Assembly (NCBI GenBank): GCA_018660405.1
Contig: JABJKL010000076.1
Coordinates: 1 to 13,861, forward strand
DNA: 13,861 nt
DNA from: Pseudomonadota bacterium
Lineage (GTDB): Bacteria; Pseudomonadota; Gammaproteobacteria; Arenicellales; Arenicellaceae
Direction: 5' to 3'
Shown: positions 1 through 6,590 of the stretch, in pieces
Position numbering within the stretch: the stretch's first letter is position 1
How the letters are laid out: every line of letters starts with the position of its first letter
Notes under the pieces: generated by a model
The model's input: only the letters and a program-made list of their open reading frames with translations
Told to the model about the DNA's origin: nothing
Databases searched by the model: none
Position numbers and translations under genes: made by a program

Positions 1-197
1 GCACCGTAGCTTAATAAACAAGCTGCTATTTCCAGCCTTCCGTACTGAATTGCTACATGCAGAGCAGAGTTTCCGAGCTTGTCTCGGCAATTAGGGTCAA
101 CCCCGTTTGCTAATGCAGCAGTCACTTCGGTTGAGGCATTCGATTTAATAGAATCTGTTAACTTGTCTCCTTTTATACGCATATTTAATTCAGCCAT
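1..197 (-). CDS. Ankyrin-repeat protein, N-terminal part (runs off left edge)
   Basis: Reading leftwards from an ATG at 197, 65 codons are open to the window edge. Residues 27-65 carry an ankyrin repeat: the end of one unit (NGVDPN), then DKLGNSALHVAIQYGRLEI followed by the closing LLSYGA, which matches the family pattern of TPLH-like turn, two helices and GA/DPN loop. Ankyrin repeats bind other proteins, so this is probably a binding partner or scaffold; no catalytic part is visible. The start overlaps the last 13 bases of the upstream glycosyltransferase/PqqD gene on the same strand, so the two are almost certainly co-transcribed and probably translationally coupled. A second in-frame ATG at 182, just after the upstream stop, is an alternative start; neither has a strong Shine-Dalgarno. 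The full length and any further domains lie outside the window. Confidence 0.8.
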   Translation of the reverse strand, partial: MAELNMRIKGDKLTDSIKSNASTEVTAALANGVDPNCRDKLGNSALHVAIQYGRLEIAACLLSYG

Positions 198-1210
198 GTT
201 AAGAATCCAATTTTTTCAATTTCGATTAGCGTAATTTTCACGTCTTCACGCATCCGGTGAATGGGTTGATCAAATTTTTGTGACAGGCTTTGTATTATTT
301 GCTCTGTGGTAGAAACCCCGTTACAGCGGGAAAGTATGAGTTTGGCAGTTTTGTTTAGCGAAACTGATGCGTTAGTTGTTGGCAAACACAGCGTGAAATT
401 ATCATCGTCGTCTGATGCTTCAACGCCGCTGGACAATACCGGTATACGCCCACCCTCCAGCTCAAAATTCAACGAGTAACTCGTATTTTGAATAAATGCA
501 TGCTCAGAGAAGGAAGATCGAATGCCAATATGTTGCACCAGAGATGGTGCCGAACAGCAAACGTGGTCAATTTTCATTTCGTGCTTTAACCACTCGTTTA
601 TCTGTAGGTCGGCGGTGTGGCGATTGCCGCCTGTATTGTAATAGTTGCTTAGCCACGCAGCTAAAGAGTAGGTATCGGCTGCACTAATAGCAAAACACAG
701 AGACCCATAAAAATTAGGGTATGGAAGATCATAATGTTCTTCACCAGCGTTTACGGCATCCACAATATCTTGATAGGAAGCGTAGAACGACCAAACTCTG
801 TTACCCTCTAGATGCTTGTGAATGAATTGATCGATTCGATGCGGCAAGTTTGGCGCCACCTCAATATCATCTTCCATAAAGATAATAGTTTCCGCGTCAA
901 ATGCAGGTTTCGTTTTAAGTGCCCGGGCAAAATTTTCAATCAGCTCAATTCTTTCTGGGCTGTAGTTGATTGTTATCGGATATGGCAGATCATCTATAAA
1001 GTTCAGGTAATCAGTATTTGCCGAACCCGAGTCGAATACTTCCAGTGTCATCCCAGGGTAATCAAAAAAACCACCATCAATCAAGCTGGTAATGCTCGCC
1101 TCAATATAATTCGTTCGACCACGATCCACGGTGATCATCACCGCAGTAAGTTTTGATTGGGAATCGCGCTCGTTAGGTGCGACCGATTTGTTTGCAGTTG
1201 AATTGGCCAT
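185..1210 (-). CDS. Glycosyltransferase-like protein with C-terminal PqqD/RRE-like domain
   Basis: A 341-residue soluble protein with no signal peptide or membrane segment. Residues about 20-240 look like a GT-A nucleotide-sugar transferase: a beta strand plus VDRGR near the start, then FMEDDIEVAP (111-120), whose E113-D114-D115 resembles the metal-binding acidic motif, and PSLVQHIGIRSSF (222-234), which recalls the equivalent motif of GT54/GnT-IV-like enzymes. Residues about 272-338 match the PqqD pattern: short strands (FTLCLP), then SLNKTAKLILSRCNGVST, a helix ending in LSQKF, and DVKITLIEIEKIGFL. In RiPP pathways this fold binds the leader of a precursor peptide (family knowledge), so the fused enzyme may glycosylate a peptide substrate (inference). 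The ATG at 1210 lacks a clear Shine-Dalgarno; M25 would cut the first strand. The gene is AT-richer than the housekeeping genes and is followed by an overlapping ankyrin gene. The exact sugar-transferase family is uncertain. Confidence 0.7.
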   Translation of the reverse strand: MANSTANKSVAPNERDSQSKLTAVMITVDRGRTNYIEASITSLIDGGFFDYPGMTLEVFDSGSANTDYLNFIDDLPYPITINYSPERIELIENFARALKTKPAFDAETIIFMEDDIEVAPNLPHRIDQFIHKHLEGNRVWSFYASYQDIVDAVNAGEEHYDLPYPNFYGSLCFAISAADTYSLAAWLSNYYNTGGNRHTADLQINEWLKHEMKIDHVCCSAPSLVQHIGIRSSFSEHAFIQNTSYSLNFELEGGRIPVLSSGVEASDDDDNFTLCLPTTNASVSLNKTAKLILSRCNGVSTTEQIIQSLSQKFDQPIHRMREDVKITLIEIEKIGFLTWLN

Positions 1211-1532
1211 CTGGATTTATCTACAATGCGCTGCAGATACTATGATTGAAACGGACCAAGTATAGCTTAAGAGATCGAACCGATTGTTACCTCAGCCCAA
1301 ATGGTTACTGAGCTTGAAATCACTATTAGCAAGCGTTGGTTCAGAAATGTATTTGCCAAATACCAGCATGACACGCCGTGAATCCATCCATGGAGGCTCA
1401 GCTCCCTGCTGGCGATGGTCATTCTGGTATCTGCCAAAGCCATACTTTTGAGACTAACGTAGAGAGCAGTGGGTCAGGCCCTAATTAGTTACATATTGCG
1501 TGAAGCGTATTGAATTCGTTTATTTATTCGGC
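1211..1532. other. Intergenic gap with a degenerate palindromic repeat, no convincing gene
   Basis: These 322 bases separate two minus-strand genes. The centre is occupied by the palindromic repeat listed at 1352-1438. On the minus strand just upstream of the glycosyltransferase, a TATACT hexamer resembling a -10 box is present without a good -35 partner. A 58-codon minus-strand frame (1267-1443) crosses the repeat but has no ribosome-binding site and is not called a gene. Confidence 0.6.
1352..1438. repeat. Palindromic intergenic repeat (imperfect 21-bp arms)
   Basis: Bases 1352-1372 and 1418-1438 are inverted copies of each other with 18 of 21 positions matching. Between them lies a 45-base core containing CCATCCATGGAGGC and a small GGAG/CTCC hairpin. 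The core resembles intergenic repeats I recall from marine gammaproteobacteria, but that recognition is from memory. No coding function is seen. It could be a folded RNA element at the 3' side of the HNH gene, a decayed MITE, or a REP-like unit. Confidence 0.6.
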
Positions 1533-2183
1533 CTAGACTTCAATGTTGCTTTTACCGACATTGCAGGTTTCGCAAAGAATTTGTAGGTTCTCTGATACGG
1601 TTTCCCCGCCTTTTGACCAAGGGGTAATATGGTCAACGTGTAGTTTGGCTCCATTTTGGGGTGATGCGCCACATAATTTACATTGCGCACCATCTTTCAT
1701 AAGTACCATTGCCCTTAAACGCCAATTAACATTTCGCGATGTTCTTTTGGTTCTTGCCGACTTTTTGTTTGTTTCGACAGTAGGCATTTCACCATCATTA
1801 ACCCACGCAACAAATGCTTCGAGAGCTTTACGCCATCCGCCAAACCTCTTTTCATAAGTACCTGAAGAATACTTTGAGACATCTTTAGTTAGGTCGTTAT
1901 ATTTTGGTTGACGCCCTAAATTAGTCCATGTTTCTGCCAAGTTTTCAAAAAGCTGTTCGTTTGTAATATTTAGAACTCTGGTTTTCTTAAGTTCCGCCTT
2001 TTCAAGAGAATTAAACCAAGAGCCAAACCTTCGACTCAATGTCGTGTTGTGGTAGTTACCATGTTCGTTGTACTCATCAATGGTGACTTTGTCTTTGTGT
2101 AATATTTTAGCGACGCGCTTCAAGTCATCTATCAAATCTTGATCGGGCACGTTTCGATTATGTGATTCTAGTTGAAACTTCAT
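1533..2183 (-). CDS. HNH endonuclease with two N-terminal HNH-associated repeats
   Basis: A 216-residue protein. The C-terminal HNH domain is intact: zinc-type pairs C168-x2-C171 and C204-x2-C207, the catalytic DH at 184-185 in HVDHITPWSKGG, then N199 and N208. Two copies of a helix-turn-helix-like repeat precede it, at about 15-65 and 76-125, each ending in RRFGSW or KRFGGW; such repeats accompany HNH nucleases and are thought to bind DNA. A basic linker (KKSARTKRTSR) joins the parts. The protein should nick or cut double-stranded DNA, but its target is unknown; it could be a homing-type, restriction-type or phage-derived nuclease. The ATG at 2183 has a weak GAAAG Shine-Dalgarno. Codon use is AT-rich relative to trxB downstream, and no methyltransferase partner is visible, so recent acquisition is plausible. 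Confidence 0.85.
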   Translation of the reverse strand: MKFQLESHNRNVPDQDLIDDLKRVAKILHKDKVTIDEYNEHGNYHNTTLSRRFGSWFNSLEKAELKKTRVLNITNEQLFENLAETWTNLGRQPKYNDLTKDVSKYSSGTYEKRFGGWRKALEAFVAWVNDGEMPTVETNKKSARTKRTSRNVNWRLRAMVLMKDGAQCKLCGASPQNGAKLHVDHITPWSKGGETVSENLQILCETCNVGKSNIEV

Positions 2184-2278
2184 ACTTTCTTTTGAGGGGT
2201 GGTGCTACCGTGATTGGTGGGTTTATAAAACAAGTTCAGTTAGATGAGGTGGAAATCTTCTCACGCGAGGTGATTTTG

Positions 2279-2368
2279 TTCTAGGACAAGGCAAAAATGC
2301 ACGCAGAAGAGGAGTTTACTTGGTGTAAATGACGATTTGAGTACATTTTTAACGCAGTAATAGGACAA
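2279..2368. repeat. Possible degenerate palindromic intergenic repeat
   Basis: Between the divergent HNH and trxB genes, the octamer TAGGACAA occurs at 2282-2289 and again at 2361-2368. Inside, AAAAATGCAC faces GTACATTTTT as an imperfect inverted pair, and CAAGGC (2287-2292) is paired with AACGCAG (2351-2357). The same CAAGGC...AACGCAG pairing appears, in inverted order, inside the larger palindromic element between yciO and trpS. This suggests a decayed member of one mobile-repeat superfamily. The rest of the 296-bp gap should hold the HNH and trxB promoters, but I see no strong match. Confidence 0.35.
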
Positions 2369-2479
2369 AAACATCCGCGTGTGGGGATTTCTGAAAATAG
2401 TGCTGGAAAATTAGCAATAAAACATTACAGTTCCCGATCCTGTAAATCATGCGAACGGCTAAAACGAAACGAGAGTGAG

Positions 2480-3433
2480 ATGAGCGAAAACCGCCACGAA
2501 AAATTAATCATTTTAGGGTCCGGCCCGGCCGGGTATTCTGCGGCTGTATACGCTGCACGGGCTAACCTTAAGCCGGTGTTGCTTACTGGTATGGAGATGG
2601 GTGGGCAATTAACTACGACTACTGAGGTTGACAATTGGCCGGGTGATGTCGAAGGTTTGCAAGGTCCGGAATTGATGGAGCGTATGAAGGCACATGCAGA
2701 ACGATTTGATACAGAGATCGTGTTTGACCACATCGATGCCACGGATTTTAGCGAAAAGCCTTATAAGTTGACCGGGCAAAACGGCACTTATACCTGCGAC
2801 GCGCTGATCATTTGTACCGGTGCTTCGGCGATGTATTTGGGTTTGGAGTCTGAAGCCGCGTTTATGGGTAAGGGGGTCAGTGCCTGTGCTACTTGCGACG
2901 GGTTTTTCTATCGCGACAAGCCGGTTGCGGTTATTGGCGGTGGAAATACGGCCGTTGAAGAGGCCTTGTATTTATCCAATATATGTTCTGAGGTAACTCT
3001 GGTGCATCGACGTGATGCCTTAAGGTCAGAGAAGATTTTACAGGATCGGCTTTTCGCCAAGGCGGAATCTGGCAATGTGAAGTTGGCGTGGAATAATACC
3101 TTGGACGAGGTTCTGGGTGATGATTCCGGGGTTACCGGGGTGCGTATAGCCAGCACCCAATCGGATGAAAAACGGGATTTGAAGGTTGATGGCGTGTTCA
3201 TCGCCATTGGACATCGGCCAAATACCGATATATTTAAAGGTCAACTGGACATGAAGAATGGTTATTTGACCATTAATAGCGGCTTACAGGGAAACGCGAC
3301 TCAAACCAGTGTGCCAGGTATCTTTGCGGCGGGTGATGTGGCCGATCAAGTGTATCGGCAAGCCGTGACCTCTGCCGGTTTTGGTTGCATGGCAGCTCTG
3401 GATGCAGAGAAATACCTGGATGATCTGGATTAG
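2480..3433 (+). CDS. trxB: Thioredoxin reductase (NADPH)
   Basis: A 317-residue cytoplasmic flavoenzyme that passes electrons from NADPH through FAD and a redox disulfide to thioredoxin. Sequence signs: FAD-binding GSGPAG at 13-18, the active-site disulfide C136-A-T-C139 followed by DG, NADPH-binding GGGNTA at 153-158 with HRR at 176-178, and the C-terminal FAD motif AAGDV near 283-287. Similarity to E. coli TrxB is close along the whole length, judged from memory. The start is the ATG at 2480 because residue 1 onward (MSENRHEKLIILGSGPAG) aligns with the family N-terminus; a frame open from 2381 would add 33 unrelated residues. A GAGAG Shine-Dalgarno-like stretch lies just upstream. It is convergent with the ferredoxin gene 82 bp downstream. 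Confidence 0.97.
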   Translation: MSENRHEKLIILGSGPAGYSAAVYAARANLKPVLLTGMEMGGQLTTTTEVDNWPGDVEGLQGPELMERMKAHAERFDTEIVFDHIDATDFSEKPYKLTGQNGTYTCDALIICTGASAMYLGLESEAAFMGKGVSACATCDGFFYRDKPVAVIGGGNTAVEEALYLSNICSEVTLVHRRDALRSEKILQDRLFAKAESGNVKLAWNNTLDEVLGDDSGVTGVRIASTQSDEKRDLKVDGVFIAIGHRPNTDIFKGQLDMKNGYLTINSGLQGNATQTSVPGIFAAGDVADQVYRQAVTSAGFGCMAALDAEKYLDDLD

Positions 3434-3460
3434 GGCATAAAGTCTTCCGAAATAAACCCC

Positions 3461-3492
3461 TGACAGTTTTTAGTCGGTCTTTCTGTTTTATC
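3461..3492 (+). terminator. Weak terminator-like hairpin after trxB
   Basis: In the 82-bp convergent gap, CTGAC and GTCGG can pair (one G-U) around a T-rich loop, and a T-rich stretch (TCTTTCTGTTTTA) follows. The stem is only five pairs, so this is a weak candidate for ending trxB transcripts. Confidence 0.22.
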
Positions 3493-3515
3493 ACCCGATG
3501 GTTGCAAGGTTTAAA

Positions 3516-3833
3516 TTACTGCGATTCAGGCAATTGAACGACCAGGCCGTCTAACTCTGCGGTTACGGTAATTTGGCAAGACAGGCGGCTGCTGTCTTTT
3601 GGTTCTAGTACACACTCGACCATCGCTTTTTCCATATCGTCAGCGTCGGGTATTTTACCTTTCCAGGCTTCATCAACATAAACGTGGCACGTGGCACAGC
3701 TACATGCACCACCACATTCCGCCAAAATACCATCAATACCGTTATCGACGGCACCCTGCATTACGCTGCTGCCTTCGGCAACGTCGGCTTCATGTTCAGT
3801 ACCATCGTGTTGAATGTATTTTATCAGGGCCAT
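3516..3833 (-). CDS. [2Fe-2S] ferredoxin, adrenodoxin/putidaredoxin type
   Basis: A 105-residue soluble electron carrier. The cluster ligands follow the adrenodoxin-class spacing C40-x5-C46-x2-C49 with the fourth at C86; C44 is an extra cysteine inside the loop (CGGACSCATC). The acidic stretch IPDADDMEKAMVE (61-73) matches the partner-binding helix region of this class, and length is typical. Such ferredoxins serve cytochromes P450, Rieske oxygenases or iron-sulfur assembly, taking electrons from an NAD(P)H ferredoxin reductase; no such partner is in the window, so its client is unknown. The ATG at 3833 has a good GGAG Shine-Dalgarno seven bases upstream. It is a single-gene unit convergent with trxB. 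It is not clearly the isc-type Fdx of E. coli, so no symbol is given. Confidence 0.93.
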   Translation of the reverse strand: MALIKYIQHDGTEHEADVAEGSSVMQGAVDNGIDGILAECGGACSCATCHVYVDEAWKGKIPDADDMEKAMVECVLEPKDSSRLSCQITVTAELDGLVVQLPESQ

Positions 3834-3872
3834 TTATTACTCCAATCGTTTAAGGCATATTTCCTGCTCGCG

Positions 3873-3900
3873 ATTATACGTAAATGCCCGCTTGATTAAA
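3873..3900 (-). promoter_or_regulatory. Candidate promoter of the ferredoxin gene
   Basis: On the minus strand a perfect -10 hexamer TATAAT (3873-3878) lies about 40 bases before the ferredoxin ATG, with a poor -35 candidate TTTAAT (3895-3900) at 16-base spacing. This would give a leader of roughly 33 bases containing the GGAG ribosome-binding site. Confidence 0.5.
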
Positions 3901-4402
3901 GTGGCTCGATATCTTTCTTTAAAGCATCTTTTTTGCTGGTATTTGTTACTTCTTTTGTGCACAATTACTCGTACACATAGCGTTTTGGATAAAGTGCGAT
4001 GTGTTTTCCGGCAGGAGCCTGTAGTTAAAGCTAGCTAATAGTTAAAGCTTGTAGTTAAAGTCTGTAGTCACAGATTGACCTTAGATGCGCAGGCCACATA
4101 TTTCTCACCCTTGGTTTCACAATTTATATTAAGGGGTTTGGTGTAAGGCCATTTCGATGAGAGGCCGGAGCTTGGTTGATAGCCATATACAAATGAACAG
4201 ACCGATAAGGGCTTTAGTTCCGCGCTCTTTGTCCATATTTTCGATAATTGATTTTAATGGGAAGCAATCATTTGAAGGGTTGGTCGTTAATGCACTACCG
4301 GTAAAACGGGCCACGAAAACTGTGGAATCAGGCTTGGAGATTAAAGCGAAGCAGTGCTTTTACGCCTAAATAGAATAAACAATATTTATAAAAGAGATAC
4401 GA
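3901..4402. other. Gene-poor stretch upstream of pcnB
   Basis: Between the ferredoxin promoter and pcnB no gene can be supported. Two mutually antisense frames (4157-4369 plus, 4129-4314 minus) are open but resemble nothing recognisable and lack convincing ribosome-binding sites. The stretch contains the 9-bp triple repeat at 4022-4060. In related genomes other genes often precede pcnB; here they are absent, so this may be a decayed remnant. The pcnB promoter must lie here, but no strong -35/-10 pair is visible; a lone TAGAAT (4371-4376) is the best -10 look-alike. Confidence 0.5.
4022..4060 (+). repeat. Three direct copies of TAGTTAAAG
   Basis: TAGTTAAAG occurs at 4022-4030, 4039-4047 and 4052-4060, the first two followed by C. 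Start-to-start distances are 17 and 13 bases. Purpose unknown: it may be simple slippage-generated repetition or a binding-site cluster. Confidence 0.6.
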
Positions 4403-5983
4403 GTGGAAGCAAAAATACTGGGTGCGAGCGAGCACTCCATTACTCCAGACCAATTAAGTAAGGCCGCTAATATAGTGGTTAACACGCTTCAAGAGGCTGG
4501 CTACGAGGCCTTTGTGGTTGGAGGCTGTGTGCGCGACCTGATTATTGGCAAACACCCGAAGGATTTCGATGTAACCACCGATGCATTACCTGAACAGGTA
4601 TGCAAATTATTTAAAATGGCACGCACAGTTGGGCGTCGCTTCCGAATAGCGCATGTAAAGATTGACCGCGAAATAATTGAGGTGGCGACCTTTCGGGCTG
4701 CTGCGGATGCGGATACTCAAGCCGGCCACATGGTCGAAAGCAGCGAGGGTATGTTGACCCGCGATAATGTGTACGGCACCCGCGCTGAAGATGCGCTGCG
4801 CCGAGACTTTACTGTCAACGCGCTGTACTACGATCCGGTTAATAGTCTGTTACTTGACGATGTCGGTGGGCTTGATGATATTGAGGCGAAGCGTTTAAGA
4901 AGTATTGGCCCGGTTGAACAGCGGTTTCGTGAGGATCCTGTGCGCATGCTTAGGGTGATTCGGTTTGCGGCCAAGTTAGGTTTCGATATGGAACCTGAGG
5001 CGATGCGCATGATAGAAGGGATGGGCGGTATGCTTAACAATGTCCCGCCAGCGCGAATGTTCGACGAAGTGTTGAAGTTATTCCACGGCGGCGCGGCTTT
5101 GGCAACCTTTGAATTGTTGCGTAAATATTCTCTGTTCAAGTATTTGTTTCCATTTACCGACCATTGTTTGAATGATGAAGAGCCCGGTTTACCTGAAAAG
5201 GCTATGGCCAATACCGACAGGCGTATTAATGAGGGTAAGCCAGTTATTCCTGCATTTTTGTTCGCTTGCATGTTGTGGGAGCCGGTGCGCGAAGACGCTG
5301 AAAAAATTATTGAAAGCGGCACACCCGCCAATAGAGCATGGAAAGTCGCAATGGCTGATACCTTGCGGGATCAGTGCCAATATGTAGCTATTCCCAAGCG
5401 TTTGGCTGAAGTTATTATGGATATTTGGGAACTGCAGATGCGTTTGGCGCGTCGTCAACCCAAAGAGATCAAGTCACTGATGGGGCACCGGCGGTTTCGT
5501 GCGGCTTATGATTTCTTGCTGCTGCGCTCCGAGCTGAGTGAAGTTGATCGAGATATCATCGATTGGTGGACCGATATTCAAGAGCAAGATGGGGATCGTC
5601 AATTGGAGATGGTGCAAACGCTGAAGGAAGAGCGTGAAGACGACGGCGGTTACCCTGACGATAATATCGGCAACCGAATCGACGGGCCAGACCGAAACAC
5701 CAGCGGTAATACTACGAATAATCGTTCGCGTCAAAATCGGCGCAATTCCCGGGGTCGCGGGCAGCGTGGCGCACAAGGTGGTGATCAAGGCCAGAGCAGT
5801 GGCAATGGCCAAAATAGGCGTCGAAATCGTTCTGGCAGTCGCGGCCCGAGAGCAGCTGGTGGTGCTAACGGTGCTAGTGGTACCCAGCAACGAGATGGGC
5901 GAAGTCGTTCGCGTGGGCCAGGAAAGCGGGCAGGTGGTGGGCGTAGCCGCAATGCCGGTAATGCCAACTCTAATTCTGCCTAG
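4403..5983 (+). CDS. pcnB: Poly(A) polymerase I with long disordered C-terminal tail
   Basis: A 526-residue nucleotidyltransferase that adds 3' poly(A) tails to RNA and so marks it for decay. The class II core is clear: VGGCVRD at 39-45, the catalytic DFD at 54-56 in KDFDVTTDALPEQV, the RRF/RIAHV segment at 78-85, and RRDFTVNALYYD with the third acid at D135. RFREDPVRMLRVIRFAAKLGF (174-194) and the following helical region match the head-to-neck part of E. coli PcnB. From about 415 to the end the protein becomes low-complexity, rich in R, G, N, S and Q with many RG/RS pairs; this is longer than the basic tail of E. coli PcnB. The start is GTG at 4403, supported by AAAGAG six bases upstream and by family length. 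folK follows after 42 bases. A CCA-adding enzyme is an alternative, but the length and tail favour PcnB. Confidence 0.94.
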   Translation: MEAKILGASEHSITPDQLSKAANIVVNTLQEAGYEAFVVGGCVRDLIIGKHPKDFDVTTDALPEQVCKLFKMARTVGRRFRIAHVKIDREIIEVATFRAAADADTQAGHMVESSEGMLTRDNVYGTRAEDALRRDFTVNALYYDPVNSLLLDDVGGLDDIEAKRLRSIGPVEQRFREDPVRMLRVIRFAAKLGFDMEPEAMRMIEGMGGMLNNVPPARMFDEVLKLFHGGAALATFELLRKYSLFKYLFPFTDHCLNDEEPGLPEKAMANTDRRINEGKPVIPAFLFACMLWEPVREDAEKIIESGTPANRAWKVAMADTLRDQCQYVAIPKRLAEVIMDIWELQMRLARRQPKEIKSLMGHRRFRAAYDFLLLRSELSEVDRDIIDWWTDIQEQDGDRQLEMVQTLKEEREDDGGYPDDNIGNRIDGPDRNTSGNTTNNRSRQNRRNSRGRGQRGAQGGDQGQSSGNGQNRRRNRSGSRGPRAAGGANGASGTQQRDGRSRSRGPGKRAGGGRSRNAGNANSNSA

Positions 5984-6025
5984 CCCCTTATTAGTATTGG
6001 GTCTAGATTATTCTGGAGCTTATCA

Positions 6026-6559
6026 GTGACAGTCGCCTATTTGGGTGTCGGCGCAAATCTTGGTCACCCTGTGGAGCAATTGCAGCGCGCACGCACTTTG
6101 CTCAACCGACATTTCGCCATTCAGTTCATTCAATCTTCATCTATTTATAGCAGCTTTCCTGTTGGTGGTGCTGGGTTATGTAATACAGGTCAGAGCATGT
6201 ATGTAAATGCAGTTTGGCAAATTCATACATCGCTATCGGCATCCCGGTTGTTATCGGTGTTAAATGAACTTGAGCTTAAGCTTGGGCGTAAACGGCTACG
6301 CGGCAGTAAGAATATGGCTCGACCGTTGGATCTGGATATTTTGCTTTATGGCAAGCAACGAATAAATACGAAAAACTTAATCGTGCCACACCCTCGGTTA
6401 CATCTAAGGCGCTTCGTGCTTGAACCTTTGGCGGAAATCGCTTCAGGTTTGACTGTGCCCGGTGTTGGGGTGGTGCAGTATCTCGCTCAGCAGAATTTGA
6501 TTTTAGTACAGGCGGTGAAGTTACTGCATTATTCGACGAGTTTAACGCCTTCTAAATGA
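6026..6559 (+). CDS. folK: 2-amino-4-hydroxy-6-hydroxymethyldihydropteridine pyrophosphokinase (HPPK)
   Basis: A 177-residue cytoplasmic enzyme that moves pyrophosphate from ATP to the pterin precursor in folate synthesis. Diagnostic pieces: the N-terminal AYLGVGANLG (4-13), SSIYSSFPVG (38-47), YVNAVWQI (59-66) and the signature ARPLDLDILLYG (98-109), whose D102 and D104 bind magnesium; VPHPRLHLRRFVLEPLAEI (120-138) is also typical. The start is GTG at 6026, preceded by a clear GGAG eight bases upstream. It sits 42 bases after pcnB, the same pairing as in Pseudomonas-type genomes, but the panB-panC pair that often follows there is absent. yciO starts 31 bases later, so the three genes are probably co-transcribed. 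Confidence 0.96.
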   Translation: MTVAYLGVGANLGHPVEQLQRARTLLNRHFAIQFIQSSSIYSSFPVGGAGLCNTGQSMYVNAVWQIHTSLSASRLLSVLNELELKLGRKRLRGSKNMARPLDLDILLYGKQRINTKNLIVPHPRLHLRRFVLEPLAEIASGLTVPGVGVVQYLAQQNLILVQAVKLLHYSTSLTPSK

Positions 6560-6590
6560 TTCGCTGAGACTATTTTCTCACTACACCTGC

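Noticed and set aside
1267..1443. 58-codon minus-strand frame upstream of the RRE glycosyltransferase, considered as a RiPP precursor
   Set aside because: No ribosome-binding site, much of it is the palindromic repeat, and no leader/core pattern or cleavage motif is visible.
2381..2479. 33-residue N-terminal extension of TrxB
   Set aside because: The extra residues lie before the normal family start and look like non-coding upstream sequence; the ATG at 2480 aligns with known TrxB.
4129..4369. Antisense pair of 61- and 70-codon frames before pcnB
   Set aside because: Neither has a recognisable domain, good ribosome-binding site or neighbour logic; the hydrophobic stretch in the minus frame is too short to support a call.
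5634..6029. 131-codon frame across the end of pcnB
   Set aside because: It is the off-frame reading of the repetitive RG-rich tail, with biased composition and no independent start signal.
6560..6590. Possible terminator between folK and yciO
   Set aside because: Only a five-pair TGAGA/TCTCA stem with no T-run after it; too weak to call.
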